The position numbers were made by a program, and so were the translations under genes. From NCBI RefSeq assembly GCF_010882125.1, contig NZ_JAAGVZ010000017.1, forward strand, positions 1-64,000: a stretch of 64,000 nucleotides of DNA, written 5' to 3'. This document shows positions 1-8,996 of the stretch, piece after piece. The notes below the pieces were generated by a model. It saw nothing but the letters and a program-made list of their open reading frames with translations, was not told the DNA's origin and made no database searches. Position 1 is the first letter of the stretch; each line of letters starts with the position of its first letter. Origin of the DNA: Peribacillus alkalitolerans (GTDB lineage: Bacteria; Bacillota; Bacilli; Bacillales; DSM-1321).

Positions 1-93
1 GCTATGGACACCCTTGCTTTTGGCTAATGGTTCGCATATCCCAACGCCCATAGCGGACTTTCACCGCCTAGTTGATGAACATGCCTGGCACAC
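1..93 (-). mobile_element. 5' end of a bacterial group II intron, cut by window edge
   Basis: Read on the minus strand, position 93 begins GTGTGCC, fitting the GUGYG 5' boundary of group II introns. It is followed by the domain I pattern I associate with bacterial introns (GGCATG, then GGTGAAAGTCC near 65-55). The boundary lies directly after the T-tract of a hairpin terminator, the habitual target of class C group II introns. The rest of the ribozyme and any reverse transcriptase lie outside the window, so completeness is unknown. The assignment rests on recognising the 5' motif and its context. The plus-strand open frame over the same bases is not considered a gene. Confidence 0.72.
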
Positions 94-94
94 C

Positions 95-126
95 AAAAAG
101 CAGGAGATTTTTTCAGATTCTCCTGC
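95..126 (-). terminator. Terminator of the acetyltransferase gene, intron target
   Basis: An 8-bp perfect stem (GCAGGAGA, 100-107, with TCTCCTGC, 119-126) is followed on the minus strand by five T. It lies 84 bp after the acetyltransferase stop codon. The group II intron begins two bases after the T-run. Confidence 0.8.
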
Positions 127-209
127 ACTTTGTGTTTATCCCTTGATTTACTTTCAAGAAGGGTCCCTATGTATATGTACGTTGATTGACTTACCAAATT
201 AATAAACCA

Positions 210-755
210 CTAATCATTAAATCTTCCCATCATGATCGTGTTATAGTATTTACCGTCAGCAAGGATTTTGTCTTTTTTTAATATCCCTTCAATTTCAAAT
301 CCAAGCTTTTCGTAAAGCTGTATGGCTTTTTCATTTGTTTCTAGTACATTCAATGTGATTTTTTTAATCCCGTTGGAATCAGCCCAAGAAATAGATTCTT
401 TTAAAAGATTTTTCCCAATACCATATCCCCAATAGTCTTTTAATACTCCAATTCCAAATTCTACTTTATGAGAAAATCTATTTAAATAAATTCCTTCACA
501 TCTTGAAAATCCTACAATCCGATCGTCAACTTCAGCAACTAAAAATATATTTCTAGTACTCTCAGTGTCCGTTTTAATAATCTGTTCAAATCCTGGGATA
601 TCGATGAACGCCTCCCCTTTTTCTCTGTCCAGATTTTCGGTTTCCCCATCAATCTGTAACCTTAATTCAGACAATGCTTTTGCATCTTTTTCGATTGCAG
701 ATCTAACTATATACTTTAACCCATTAACATTGAAATCAAGTTTGTTAATTATCAT
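210..755 (-). CDS. GNAT family N-acetyltransferase
   Basis: Likely transfers an acetyl group from acetyl-CoA to an amine; the substrate cannot be told. The 181-residue product has a standard GNAT fold pattern: a central strand ending in IVGFSRCEG, then the acetyl-CoA pyrophosphate loop YWGYGIGKNLL (Q/R-x-x-G-x-G/A type) and a C-terminal NEKAIQLYEKLGFEIEG segment typical of RimJ/RimL-like enzymes. I start at the ATG at 755, because GGAG lies about 7 bases upstream of it. The in-frame ATG at 767 overlaps that ribosome binding site and has none of its own. Monocistronic, ending in a hairpin terminator that a group II intron has followed. Confidence 0.85.
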   Translation of the reverse strand: MIINKLDFNVNGLKYIVRSAIEKDAKALSELRLQIDGETENLDREKGEAFIDIPGFEQIIKTDTESTRNIFLVAEVDDRIVGFSRCEGIYLNRFSHKVEFGIGVLKDYWGYGIGKNLLKESISWADSNGIKKITLNVLETNEKAIQLYEKLGFEIEGILKKDKILADGKYYNTIMMGRFND

Positions 756-873
756 GGTAATCTCCATTCTTATTAAATTGATACTGGTAGGATGGAATGC
801 TTTACTAAGTTTTTTAATCTCATCTCTTAGTAGCTAATCAATCATTCTATTGAATATTTTTCATAGCAACAAT

Positions 874-909
874 AAACGGGCAGGGAATCCTTTGAGTCCC
901 TACCCGTTT
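874..909 (-). terminator. Terminator hairpin after ampS
   Basis: Inverted repeat AAACGGG(C)AGGGA / TCCCT(A)CCCGTTT with one mismatch, about 30 bp after the aminopeptidase stop. The T-tail is interrupted on the minus strand and better on the plus strand. Confidence 0.6.
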
Positions 910-937
910 TTATTTAGCCAAAATAAATATGTCCTGA

Positions 938-2170
938 TTAAAATGCCCAGTTCCCGTTTTTAAAGATCGGCTGAGTTTCGCCGTCTTCAGTTACTCCGTC
1001 AATGTTCATTTCTGGAGAGCCAATCATGAAGTCAACGTGAGTTAAACTTTCATTTAAACCGTTTTCTTCTAATTGTTCTGGAGTCATCGTCTTTCCACCT
1101 TCTATGCAGAAAGCATATGCACTTCCAATCGCAAAGTGATTGGATGCATTTTCATCAAATAAAGTGTTGAAGAACAAAATATTGGATTCAGAAATTGGTG
1201 ATTGATGTGGCACTAGTGCAATCTCTCCAAGATAATGAGAGCCTTCATCCGTTTCAATCAATCTCTTTAATACTTCTTCGCCTTCATCTGCCTTGAAGCT
1301 TACAATTCTTCCATTTTCAAATGTAATGGAGAAATTATCAATGATATTTCCGCCATAGCTTAAAGGCTTTGTGGAAGATACCGTTCCATTTACACCTGTT
1401 TTTAAAGGTACAGTGAATACTTCTTCTGTTGGCATATTTGCCATAAATTCATGCCCTTTTTCATTGATGCTTCCAGCACCTACCCATATATGACCCTTTG
1501 GTAATTCTACTGTCAAATCTGTACCAGGAGCTTTGTAATGAAGCTTCGCGTATTTCTTTTCATTTAGATAACCGACTTTTTCGTGTAATTTTTGATCATG
1601 TTTTTTCCATGCTTCGATAGGATTATCTTCTGTTGTTCTAGTAGCAGTGAAAATGGCATCCCAGAGCTTTGATACTCTCTCTTCTTTTGGCTCATTTGGG
1701 AACACCATGTCTGCCCAACCTTGTGAAGGTACAGCAATGACTGTCCAGCTTACTTTGTCCGATTGCGCCATTTTCCTATACTCTTTTAAAGCAGTTCCTG
1801 CAGCTTTCTGGAAATTAGAGATTCTTTCAGTTTTAACTCCTTTTAACAAGTCAGGACTTGAAGAAACGATGCTAATAAAAGCTGCTCCTTCTTTAGCTAA
1901 CTGGATTATTTCCTTTGCACGATGCTCTGGGTATTCGGTGAATGCTTCATCTGGAGCTAAATCATATTTAATACGGTTTAGCTCATCATCAGCCCAATTT
2001 ACAACTACATTTTTTGCTCCTACTTCGTAAGCCTTTTTCGCAACAAGACGAACAAATTCAGCACCATCTAATGTGGTATTCACCACTAAAGTTTGTCCAG
2101 GTTGAACGTTTACCCCTACTTTTACAGCCAGTTCTGCGTATTTTTCAAGATTTGCTTTGAAATTACTCAT
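938..2170 (-). CDS. ampS: M29 family aminopeptidase
   Basis: Cytosolic metallo-aminopeptidase that removes N-terminal residues from peptides (peptidase family M29, the AmpS/PepS/aminopeptidase T group). The 410-residue length matches Bacillus AmpS. The C-terminal third holds the family's metal-binding stretches, including the NHFAIGSAYAF segment and THVDFMIGSPEMNIDG near the end, where the His and Asp ligands are expected. The start is supported by AAGGAG about 8 bases upstream of the ATG. It stands alone between convergent or divergent neighbours, so a general peptide-recycling role is likely. No signal peptide is seen. Confidence 0.92.
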   Translation of the reverse strand: MSNFKANLEKYAELAVKVGVNVQPGQTLVVNTTLDGAEFVRLVAKKAYEVGAKNVVVNWADDELNRIKYDLAPDEAFTEYPEHRAKEIIQLAKEGAAFISIVSSSPDLLKGVKTERISNFQKAAGTALKEYRKMAQSDKVSWTVIAVPSQGWADMVFPNEPKEERVSKLWDAIFTATRTTEDNPIEAWKKHDQKLHEKVGYLNEKKYAKLHYKAPGTDLTVELPKGHIWVGAGSINEKGHEFMANMPTEEVFTVPLKTGVNGTVSSTKPLSYGGNIIDNFSITFENGRIVSFKADEGEEVLKRLIETDEGSHYLGEIALVPHQSPISESNILFFNTLFDENASNHFAIGSAYAFCIEGGKTMTPEQLEENGLNESLTHVDFMIGSPEMNIDGVTEDGETQPIFKNGNWAF

Positions 2171-2316
2171 ATGTATCGTCTCCTTTTTTACTTCATCTTC
2201 ATATATTTTACCTTTTTCTGCTAAGAAAATAAACTAAATATTCTATTTTATACCATTGAATAGCCATTTTATTTTCTTATCAGTATAATAGTATGTTGAT
2301 ATTAATCCCTTAATGA

Positions 2317-4533
2317 ATGGTACCGATAACTATGAAAACAGCACAGATTATTTCAAATTGGCAAGAAGCCCTTCAAATAGAAATTAGCTTTATAAAAAAT
2401 AAAGGTAGCAGTAAATATCGACTAATAAATGGTGTTAGCTTATCCTCTACCGATGGATTTTCTTATTTTTTTGAAACAGCTCGGCCTCTTTCAATACCTC
2501 CTGGTACCAATGTAATCATTCAATGGGGACATATGGAACTTTCAGCAAAACTAGTATCATCGGATAGAAATCACATCGTATTGACTTTAGAGAAAACCAT
2601 TGGTGATACAGTATCAGATGCCCTCCTTGTATATGATCCTTGGCAACTCTTAGAGGAATTATCCAACCGATTGGAAGAAATAAAGAAGGATAAAAAGAAA
2701 CGAGGCAGAGTCCATCACACGTTAAAGCCTGCTGAGGAAACAAAGCATACTCCTAATTCTACAAATGAAAGCTTTGTCAAACAGCTTTTCATTCGATCCA
2801 AAAGTAATGCGGTTACCTATGTATGGGGGCCACCTGGGACTGGAAAAACCTATACATTAGCAAGGGTAGCAGCCAATAAATATTTAGTAGGCAAAAGGGT
2901 ACTAATCCTTTCGAACAGTAATAGTGCAGTTGATGTCTTAATATATGAAACGTTTCAATTCCTCTTGAGAAAAGATAAGTTTAAATCAGGAACTGTGCTA
3001 CGTTATGGAAATACAAACATGAATGATTTGGCCTTAAATGAGCCTGTGACTTCCATTCAATTACTTACTGAAACAGAACCTAACCTTACTTCGAATTTAG
3101 AAAAGTTAAAGGTTCAAAGAGAACAAATCAAACGGGATTCAGGATTTTCCACTAACAGACGTGATACCGAAGATTTATTACAGATGGAACAAAAGATTTT
3201 AGGATTAGAAGAGAAGTTACGTCGAAAAGAGAAAAAACTCCTTGAGGATGCCAAAATAATTGGGACTACATTAGCAAAAGCTGCAAGTGATAGCACCATT
3301 TATGATCAGGACTTTGATTTAGTCATCGTTGATGAGGCAAGCATGGCCTATATTCCCTATATAGGATTTGCGGCTTCTCTAGGTAAGAGAGTAATTGTCT
3401 GTGGAGATTTTAAACAGTTACCTCCAATAGCACAAAGCAGACATCCATTGGTCCATCAATGGCTAAGACAAGACATTTTTCTAGAAGCCGGTGTAACTGA
3501 ATCCATCCATTTAGGAAAACTTCATCCTCAATTACTCTTATTATCTGAACAAAGAAGGATGCATCCACAAATTTCATCTTTCACTAATAAACATATTTAT
3601 CACTCTTTGGTTTTTGATCATTCCTCTGTATTAGAAAAACGAGAAGGAATAGCAAATAGGTTTCCGTTCCCAAATACGGCTTCCGTACTCATAGATACTA
3701 GTGGAACAGGCACGTTTGCTTCTATCGATCCTATATCAAAATCTAGGTGGAATGTTTGGCAACTATTCATATCATTTCAATTAATTACAGAATTACTAGA
3801 AGGTGGTACAACCTCGATTGGCTATATCACACCCTATCGAATCCAAGCAGAATGCATGGATATTCTAATTGAAGACCTTCTATTTAAAGAGAAACAAGAA
3901 GCTGATATCATTTCAGCAACGGTCCATCGGTTTCAAGGTAGTGAACGCGATGCCATTGTGTTCGATACAGTTGATGCTCCCCCTTTTCAAAAACCAGGTA
4001 TGCTTTTGACAGGTACTGAAAGTGATAGACTACTGAATGTCGCCATTACTCGATCAAGAGGAAAATTTCTACATGTCAGTGATGTTTCTTTTATGAAGGA
4101 TAGAATGAATATGAACAACACTGTCCGGAAACTGATCATGCATCAGTTAGATCAAAAGAAACGAGTGCCTCATTCTGCAATCGGGAAATGGATCAAGCAT
4201 CAACACCCTCGTGTGAAATGGATTCATTCACATAATTTAGACACTCTGAAAATGGATATAAAACTAGCCAAACAATCTATCATCATAGGGGTTAATGGTG
4301 AAACACTAAATGATCAGTGGGTCACTCTATTAAATGAAAGAAAAAATATAATAGAATATACCACCACGTTTAACCAAAATGTACAATTTCCTTATATCAT
4401 TTTTGACGATCAAATCCTGTGGATTGGACAACCTTTTGAATCCATGAAAATTCATAATCCCCCATTGGTATCAGTTCGTATTGAATCAGAAGCATTTATC
4501 AAACGATTCAAGCAATTGGTAAACAGCCAATAA
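2317..4533 (+). CDS. UPF1/DNA2-like superfamily 1 helicase
   Basis: Predicted ATP-dependent nucleic acid helicase of superfamily 1. Visible motifs are Walker A GPPGTGKT (about residues 171-178), Walker B VIVDEAS (near 338) followed by CGDFKQLPP, motif IV EQRRMHP, motif V TVHRFQGSERD and motif VI NVAITRSRG. Residues 1-165 are a beta-rich N-terminal region. A charged helical insertion of about 80 residues lies between motifs Ia and II. The last 120 residues (LDTLKMDIKLAKQSIIIGV ... IIFDDQILWIG) look like a degenerate phospholipase-D-like domain lacking HKD. The start is uncertain: ATGs at 2317 and 2332 both lack a strong ribosome binding site. It shares a terminator with convergent aceA. The cellular role is unknown. 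Confidence 0.85.
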   Translation: MVPITMKTAQIISNWQEALQIEISFIKNKGSSKYRLINGVSLSSTDGFSYFFETARPLSIPPGTNVIIQWGHMELSAKLVSSDRNHIVLTLEKTIGDTVSDALLVYDPWQLLEELSNRLEEIKKDKKKRGRVHHTLKPAEETKHTPNSTNESFVKQLFIRSKSNAVTYVWGPPGTGKTYTLARVAANKYLVGKRVLILSNSNSAVDVLIYETFQFLLRKDKFKSGTVLRYGNTNMNDLALNEPVTSIQLLTETEPNLTSNLEKLKVQREQIKRDSGFSTNRRDTEDLLQMEQKILGLEEKLRRKEKKLLEDAKIIGTTLAKAASDSTIYDQDFDLVIVDEASMAYIPYIGFAASLGKRVIVCGDFKQLPPIAQSRHPLVHQWLRQDIFLEAGVTESIHLGKLHPQLLLLSEQRRMHPQISSFTNKHIYHSLVFDHSSVLEKREGIANRFPFPNTASVLIDTSGTGTFASIDPISKSRWNVWQLFISFQLITELLEGGTTSIGYITPYRIQAECMDILIEDLLFKEKQEADIISATVHRFQGSERDAIVFDTVDAPPFQKPGMLLTGTESDRLLNVAITRSRGKFLHVSDVSFMKDRMNMNNTVRKLIMHQLDQKKRVPHSAIGKWIKHQHPRVKWIHSHNLDTLKMDIKLAKQSIIIGVNGETLNDQWVTLLNERKNIIEYTTTFNQNVQFPYIIFDDQILWIGQPFESMKIHNPPLVSVRIESEAFIKRFKQLVNSQ

Positions 4534-4537
4534 AAAG

Positions 4538-4582
4538 AGCAAGCCACCATGAATCTAATTATTAGATTACATGGTAGCTTGC
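4538..4582. terminator. Bidirectional terminator between helicase gene and aceA
   Basis: Long imperfect stem AAGAGCAAGC-ACCATG / CATGGT-AGCTTGCT, with an inner AATCTAAT/ATTAGATT pairing. It is flanked by T-runs on both strands and placed between two convergent genes. Confidence 0.85.
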
Positions 4583-4601
4583 TTTTTCATTCTAGTCCTA
4601 T

Positions 4602-5900
4602 TTATTGTTCAACCGTTTGTTCAGTTGCAGTGAATTGTTCAGTCTCTGTTGATCCTTTTAATGCAGTAGTTGAAGACATACCCCCGGAGATGACTTGAGC
4701 AACTTCGTCAAAGTAACCTGTTCCAACTTCACGTTGATGTCTAGTTGCCGTATATCCGTAAACTTCGCTAGCAAACTCTGCCTCTTGAAGTTCAGAATAT
4801 GCAGCCATTCCGCGATCTTTATATTGTCTTGCCAGCTCGAACATGCTGTGGTTTAGAGAATGGAACCCGGCTAAAGTTACGAATTGGAACTTGTATCCCA
4901 TCTTACCTAACTCTACTTGGAAATTAGCGATTGTCTTATCATCCAGTTTTTTCTTCCAGTTGAAGGAAGGTGAACAGTTATAAGCTAATAATTTCCCTGG
5001 GAACTGTTCGTGGATTGCTTCAGCAAAACGACGCGCTTCTTCAATATTCGGTTCAGAAGTTTCGCACCAAATCAAGTCAGCGTATGGTGCATATGCTAAA
5101 CCTCTTGCGATAGCTTGATCCAACCCAGCCTTCGTTTCGAAGAATCCTTCAGGTGTACGGTTTCCAGTAATGAATGGAGCATCATAAGGATCGACATCAC
5201 TCGTAATCAGATCAGCAGCATTTGCGTCTGTTCTTGCTACTAATACAGTAGGTACTCCAAGGACATCCGCTGCAAAACGAGCAGCAATTAGATTTTTGAC
5301 AGCTGTTTGTGTTGGCAGTAGTACTTTACCGCCAAGATGCCCACATTTCTTTTCTGACGATAGTTGGTCTTCAAAATGTACACCAGCCGCACCAGCCTCA
5401 ATCATGCCTTTCATCAGTTCAAAAACATTCAATTGACCACCGAAGCCAGCTTCAGCATCTGCCACAATTGGCGCAAACCAATCAATGTCTTCTTTTCCTT
5501 CCATATAATGAATTTGATCAGCCCGTTGTAATGCTTGGTTAATGCGTTTTACGACTTGCGGAACACTGTTTGCAGGATATAGGCTTTGGTCAGGATACAT
5601 ATGACCTGAAAGGTTCGCGTCTGCAGCGACTTGCCAACCACTTAAATAAATCGCCTTCAGCCCTGCTTTTACTTGTTGCATAGCTTGGTTACCTGTTAAG
5701 GCGCCAAGTGCATTGATGAAATCTTCTGTATGGAGGTAGTTCCAAAGCTTCTCTGCCCCACGACGCGCCAATGTATGTTCAATTTGTACAGAACCTCTTA
5801 ATCTTACAACATCCTCTCCACTGTATGGACGTGTAATACCATACCATCTTTCATCCGTTCTCCAATTCTCTTCTAATCTTTTCGCTAATTCTTCTCTCAT
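4602..5900 (-). CDS. aceA: Isocitrate lyase
   Basis: Splits isocitrate into glyoxylate and succinate, the first step of the glyoxylate bypass that allows growth on acetate or fatty acids. The 432-residue product carries the active-site loop KKCGH (residues 184-188, catalytic Cys186) and DADAGFGG-like metal-site sequence ([10 protein letters not shown], about 147-156). The start has GGAGG 8 bases upstream. It lies 15 bp behind aceB on the same strand, so the two are almost surely cotranscribed. B. subtilis 168 lacks this pathway, while several other Bacillaceae have it. Confidence 0.97.
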   Translation of the reverse strand: MREELAKRLEENWRTDERWYGITRPYSGEDVVRLRGSVQIEHTLARRGAEKLWNYLHTEDFINALGALTGNQAMQQVKAGLKAIYLSGWQVAADANLSGHMYPDQSLYPANSVPQVVKRINQALQRADQIHYMEGKEDIDWFAPIVADAEAGFGGQLNVFELMKGMIEAGAAGVHFEDQLSSEKKCGHLGGKVLLPTQTAVKNLIAARFAADVLGVPTVLVARTDANAADLITSDVDPYDAPFITGNRTPEGFFETKAGLDQAIARGLAYAPYADLIWCETSEPNIEEARRFAEAIHEQFPGKLLAYNCSPSFNWKKKLDDKTIANFQVELGKMGYKFQFVTLAGFHSLNHSMFELARQYKDRGMAAYSELQEAEFASEVYGYTATRHQREVGTGYFDEVAQVISGGMSSTTALKGSTETEQFTATEQTVEQ

Positions 5901-5915
5901 TTCCCATTCCTCCTA

Positions 5916-7508
5916 TTATGATAATTTTTCATAAGCCGGTAACGTTAAGAATTCGGCAAATTCATCTTGGGATATCAGTTGTTGAAATAATCCAGCCGCT
6001 TCTTCATAGCGACCTAAAACATAGTGTTCAATTCCCACTTGTCCTAAGATTTTCGAAAGCTCATCTACTTGAAGCTTGTTGACTAGTTCATGAGACACTT
6101 TTCTCCCGTCATCTAGGATCCCTTTAGGGTGGCGTATCCACTGCCAGACTTGAGCACGGGAAATCTCGGCCGTTGCAGCGTCCTCCATTAGGTTGTGAAT
6201 CGGCGCAGCCCCTCTCCCATTCAACCAAGAAGCGATATATTGAATACCAACGTTTATGTTCATGCGAAGTCCTTTCTCAGTAATGCTACCAGTAGGCACT
6301 TCTATCAAGTCTTCCCTTGATACTTGAACATCCTCTTTCTTCCTGTAAATTTGATTAGGTGTAGTCATTAACCGATCAAAAACATCCTTTGCAGTTTTAA
6401 CCATGCCTGGATGTGCAACCCATGTTCCATCATGACCATCATTAGCTTCTCGCTCTTTATCAGCTGCCACCTTTGCAAACGCCTCTTCATTAGCTTGTTG
6501 ATCGTTCTTAACAGGTATCTGGGCAGCCATCCCACCGATAGCTGGTGCATTTCTTTTATGGCAAGTCTGAATCACTAGCAATGAGTACGCTCTCATAAAT
6601 GGGCTTGTCATCGTCACTTGAGCTCTGTCGGGCAGAATGACTTCTTCACGATTCTTGAATTTCTTTAAGTAGCTAAAGATATAATCCCATCTGCCGCAAT
6701 TCAGGCCTGCGGAATGTTCCTTAAGTTCATAAAGGATTTCATCCATTTCATAGGATGCTAGAATCGTCTCTAGCAAAGCAGTTGCTTTGATCGTCCCCTG
6801 TGGGATTCCAAGACTGTCTTGTGCAAACACAAAAACATCATTCCATAGACGTGCTTCAATATGATTCTCCATTTTAGGCAAGTAAAAATATGGTCCACTA
6901 CCTTTCTCAATCAATGCTTTTGCATTGTGAAAGAAAAATAAACCAAAATCGAAAAGACTTGCGGAAATAGGGGTGCCATCTAATAAAACATGTTTTTCTT
7001 CTAAGTGCCATCCTCGTGGACGAACTTTTAGAACGGCAGGATTTGAAGACAGCTCATATTTTTTTCCGTTTGGCGCTACATATTGAATCGTGCCACGGAC
7101 TGCATCCCGAAGGTTGATTTGACCTTCGATACAATTCTCCCAAGTCGGGGAATTTGCATCCTCAAAATCAGCCATAAATACATTGGCTCCGGAATTCAAT
7201 GCATTAATCACCATTTTCCGATCAACCGGTCCTGTAATTTCAACTCTTCTGTCCTGCAAATCCTGTGGTAACGGACCAACCGTCCAGTCACCTTCACGAA
7301 TATGTTTTGTCTCGGGGAGGAAATCCGGATAAATGCCTGTATCAATTTTTTCCTGGATTTCTTTTCTTCTTTCTAATAGCTCTTTTCTCTTTTCACCGAA
7401 TTTACTTTGGAGACTTTCAACAAATTGCAAAGCTTGAGGAGTAAGTATTTCTTCGTAGCCTTTTTTCAAAGGTCCTGTCACTTGCAGGCCTTTTGCTTCT
7501 GTTTTCAT
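5916..7508 (-). CDS. aceB: Malate synthase A
   Basis: Condenses glyoxylate with acetyl-CoA to malate, completing the glyoxylate bypass with the downstream aceA product. About 530 residues, the usual length for the A isoform. Recognisable segments include the substrate-site stretch [40 protein letters not shown] and [19 protein letters not shown] near the C-terminus. The family alignment starts at the ATG at 7508. An in-frame GTG at 7520 would add four residues but sits only 2-3 bases from the AAGGG ribosome binding site, so neither start is ideal. The gene follows a clear promoter with an operator-like inverted repeat. Confidence 0.96.
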   Translation of the reverse strand: MKTEAKGLQVTGPLKKGYEEILTPQALQFVESLQSKFGEKRKELLERRKEIQEKIDTGIYPDFLPETKHIREGDWTVGPLPQDLQDRRVEITGPVDRKMVINALNSGANVFMADFEDANSPTWENCIEGQINLRDAVRGTIQYVAPNGKKYELSSNPAVLKVRPRGWHLEEKHVLLDGTPISASLFDFGLFFFHNAKALIEKGSGPYFYLPKMENHIEARLWNDVFVFAQDSLGIPQGTIKATALLETILASYEMDEILYELKEHSAGLNCGRWDYIFSYLKKFKNREEVILPDRAQVTMTSPFMRAYSLLVIQTCHKRNAPAIGGMAAQIPVKNDQQANEEAFAKVAADKEREANDGHDGTWVAHPGMVKTAKDVFDRLMTTPNQIYRKKEDVQVSREDLIEVPTGSITEKGLRMNINVGIQYIASWLNGRGAAPIHNLMEDAATAEISRAQVWQWIRHPKGILDDGRKVSHELVNKLQVDELSKILGQVGIEHYVLGRYEEAAGLFQQLISQDEFAEFLTLPAYEKLS

Positions 7509-7544
7509 GAACCAAGCCACATCCCTTCAAACAACCAATGTTAT

Positions 7545-7573
7545 AATACAGATTTACTTTATCTGTTTGTATT
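7545..7573 (-). promoter_or_regulatory. Operator-like inverted repeat at the aceBA start region
   Basis: ACAGAT (7548-7553) and ATCTGT (7561-7566) form a perfect inverted repeat with a 7-bp spacer. AATAC/GTATT arms extend it with a 3-base offset. It lies immediately downstream of the aceB -10 box, covering the expected transcription start, where a repressor would block initiation. The regulator is not identifiable. Confidence 0.5.
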
Positions 7574-7600
7574 ATATAACAACATTTTTTGAATTGTCAC
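7571..7600 (-). promoter_or_regulatory. Sigma-A-type promoter of aceBA
   Basis: On the minus strand GTGACA (7595-7600) and TATAAT (7571-7576) are 18 bp apart, about 65 bp upstream of aceB. Five of six -35 bases and all -10 bases match consensus. Confidence 0.65.
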
Positions 7601-7664
7601 CTTATTTTTTAGAAAATTTTTAAAAATAATATAATTAATCAAATAGCCTTATAGAAGAAGGTGA

Positions 7665-7676
7665 ATTTCGCGAAAT
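7665..7676. promoter_or_regulatory. Perfect 12-bp palindrome ATTTCGCGAAAT
   Basis: A perfect palindrome in the divergent aceB/racA intergenic region, upstream of the aceB -35 box. Protein-binding function is inferred only from its symmetry and position. Confidence 0.3.
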
Positions 7677-7791
7677 GAGCTGAGCAATATGGTTTAATGA
7701 GTCGTTAAAAATCATAGGAAAATCGACATCTTCAAAATAAAAGTAGTTTTTCCACTACATTTGCCGAAATAGAACTAGTTATGTCACATGC

Positions 7792-7821
7792 ATAGGAATA
7801 ATGGGGTATTACAGAGAATGT
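7792..7821 (+). promoter_or_regulatory. Sigma-H-like promoter of racA
   Basis: ATAGGAATA (7792-7800) fits the sigma-H -35 consensus RNAGGAWWW. AGAGAATGT (7813-7821) fits RNNGAATWW at eight of nine positions, with the proper 12-bp spacer. The racA start codon follows 23 bp later. RacA in B. subtilis is made at the onset of sporulation, so sigma-H control makes sense. Confidence 0.65.
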
Positions 7822-7844
7822 TACTTTAAAAGGGGGAATGGAAT

Positions 7845-8366
7845 GTGAATACAAAGACTGTTTCAAGAATTCTTAAAGTATCTCCAAAAACCGTTCAACG
7901 ATGGGTTAAGCAGCTTAATCTAGACCTTAAAAGAAATGAATTGGGACATTTTTTATTTGAAAAAGATGACGTAGAAGAATTAAGACTTATTCATCAACAA
8001 CTACAAAATGGAGTTTTGCTACAGGATGTAAAGGTAAATAAGAAACCACGCAAAGGAACTGGAAAGCAAATGGTAGGGAATGATACCATGGAGAAGTTCT
8101 TTGTAAAAATGGAGGAACTCGAAAGAAAACTTGATCAAAAAGCTGATTCAGTTGTTTCCTATCAACTTTTGCAGCACCGCAGCGAAATTGAGGAATTACA
8201 TGAACAAATTACTAAACTAAAAGAACGTATAGAATCTTTAGAACAAAATCAAAAAAACCTTGGTATTCCAATAAAACCCTTGCCTGTACTAGACCAAACA
8301 ATTATGACGAAAAGAAAGAAAAACACGAAGATCAAGAACTTGTTGACCATGCTTTTTACAATTTGA
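7845..8366 (+). CDS. racA: Chromosome-anchoring protein RacA
   Basis: Sporulation-specific DNA-binding protein that bridges the origin region to the cell pole through DivIVA and helps form the axial filament. The N-terminal MerR-like helix-turn-helix (residues 1-55, SRILKVSPKTVQRWVKQL, then NELGHFLFEKDDVEEL) and the long coiled coil (about 80-140, containing KADSVVSYQLLQHRSEIEEL) match B. subtilis RacA closely in order and wording. The C-terminus is basic. The start is the GTG preceded by an AAAGGGGGA ribosome binding site. A sigma-H-like promoter lies just upstream. The gene is monocistronic and divergent from aceBA. Confidence 0.9.
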   Translation: MNTKTVSRILKVSPKTVQRWVKQLNLDLKRNELGHFLFEKDDVEELRLIHQQLQNGVLLQDVKVNKKPRKGTGKQMVGNDTMEKFFVKMEELERKLDQKADSVVSYQLLQHRSEIEELHEQITKLKERIESLEQNQKNLGIPIKPLPVLDQTIMTKRKKNTKIKNLLTMLFTI

Positions 8367-8402
8367 GAGCGTGTTGCTTTCGTTTAATAAACTTCCTACT
8401 CG

Positions 8403-8425
8403 AGGATCATTAAGGGTCCTTTTTC
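8403..8425 (+). terminator. Weak terminator after racA
   Basis: Short stem AGGAtC / GggTCCT followed by TTTTTC, 37 bp after the racA stop. Confidence 0.4.
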
Positions 8426-8460
8426 TTTTGGACAAATTCCCCACTAAATTCCTTTTAAAT

Positions 8461-8505
8461 AAAAAAACTAGCCTATATCTCAGTAGTTTAGAGATTCTAG
8501 GCTAG
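8461..8505 (-). terminator. Terminator of the small protein gene at 8533-8808
   Basis: CTAGCCTAtaTCTC pairs with GAGAttCTAGGCTAG, followed on the minus strand by seven T. Confidence 0.8.
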
Positions 8506-8532
8506 GTTGGATTCAACACCAATATAAATAGT

Positions 8533-8808
8533 TTATTGTTGTTCATTTTTGTTATAGTAATGAACACTATACATAGCTCCTTCTTCTACCATCTTGTTAT
8601 CTTCAATATCATGGGGATCTGGATGGCCACCTTTTTCAATCAACTGCTGTGTGGTGACCGGACCTTCATGTTTTCGGAAGTATTTATTCCTTAGGCTAGT
8701 GAACAACGAGAATGTTTTGTCACGATTTTTTTTCCTTGATAGATATGATACGCCAGCTATTCCTACGCCTAAAGCAACAATGGGGGTTAGACTTTTATTC
8801 ATATTCAT
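8533..8808 (-). CDS. Conserved small membrane-anchored protein, unknown function
   Basis: About 91 residues: a short hydrophobic N-terminal helix (TPIVALGVGIAGVSYL), a basic stretch (SRKKNRDK), then a soluble tail with the conserved-looking segment GGHPDPHDIEDNKMVEEGAMYSV (quoted in part). I do not recognise a named function; similar short Bacillus proteins are uncharacterised. The ATG at 8808 has AGGAGG 9 bases upstream; the first in-frame ATG at 8814 is only 3 bases from it. Upstream lies a sigma-B-like promoter, suggesting a general stress protein. Its own terminator follows. Confidence 0.7.
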   Translation of the reverse strand: MNMNKSLTPIVALGVGIAGVSYLSRKKNRDKTFSLFTSLRNKYFRKHEGPVTTQQLIEKGGHPDPHDIEDNKMVEEGAMYSVHYYNKNEQQ

Positions 8809-8842
8809 CCTCATCTTCCTCCTTTATATCTTTTCTTCTTCT

Positions 8843-8866
8843 ATACCCGTTTTTTTAAAACAAAAC
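8843..8866 (-). promoter_or_regulatory. Sigma-B-like promoter for the 8533-8808 gene
   Basis: On the minus strand GTTTTG (8861-8866) and GGGTAT (8843-8848) are 12 bp apart, resembling GTTTWW-N12-14-GGGWAW. They lie about 35 bp before the start codon. The -35 is imperfect. Confidence 0.45.
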
Positions 8867-8996
8867 ACATTTACTATGATTTTTAGATAGGAACATTTTA
8901 CCTTCTTCAAAGTTCTATAATAAAAGTTTTTGAAACCGCAGGATTTTTATTTCTATTCTCGAAATATATGAAGTAAATAGTTTAGGAGGTTCATAA

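Noticed and set aside
14-202. Plus-strand ORF of 62 codons at the left edge
   Set aside because: It is the complement of the group II intron 5' end and the adjacent terminator, has no ribosome binding site and no recognised similarity.
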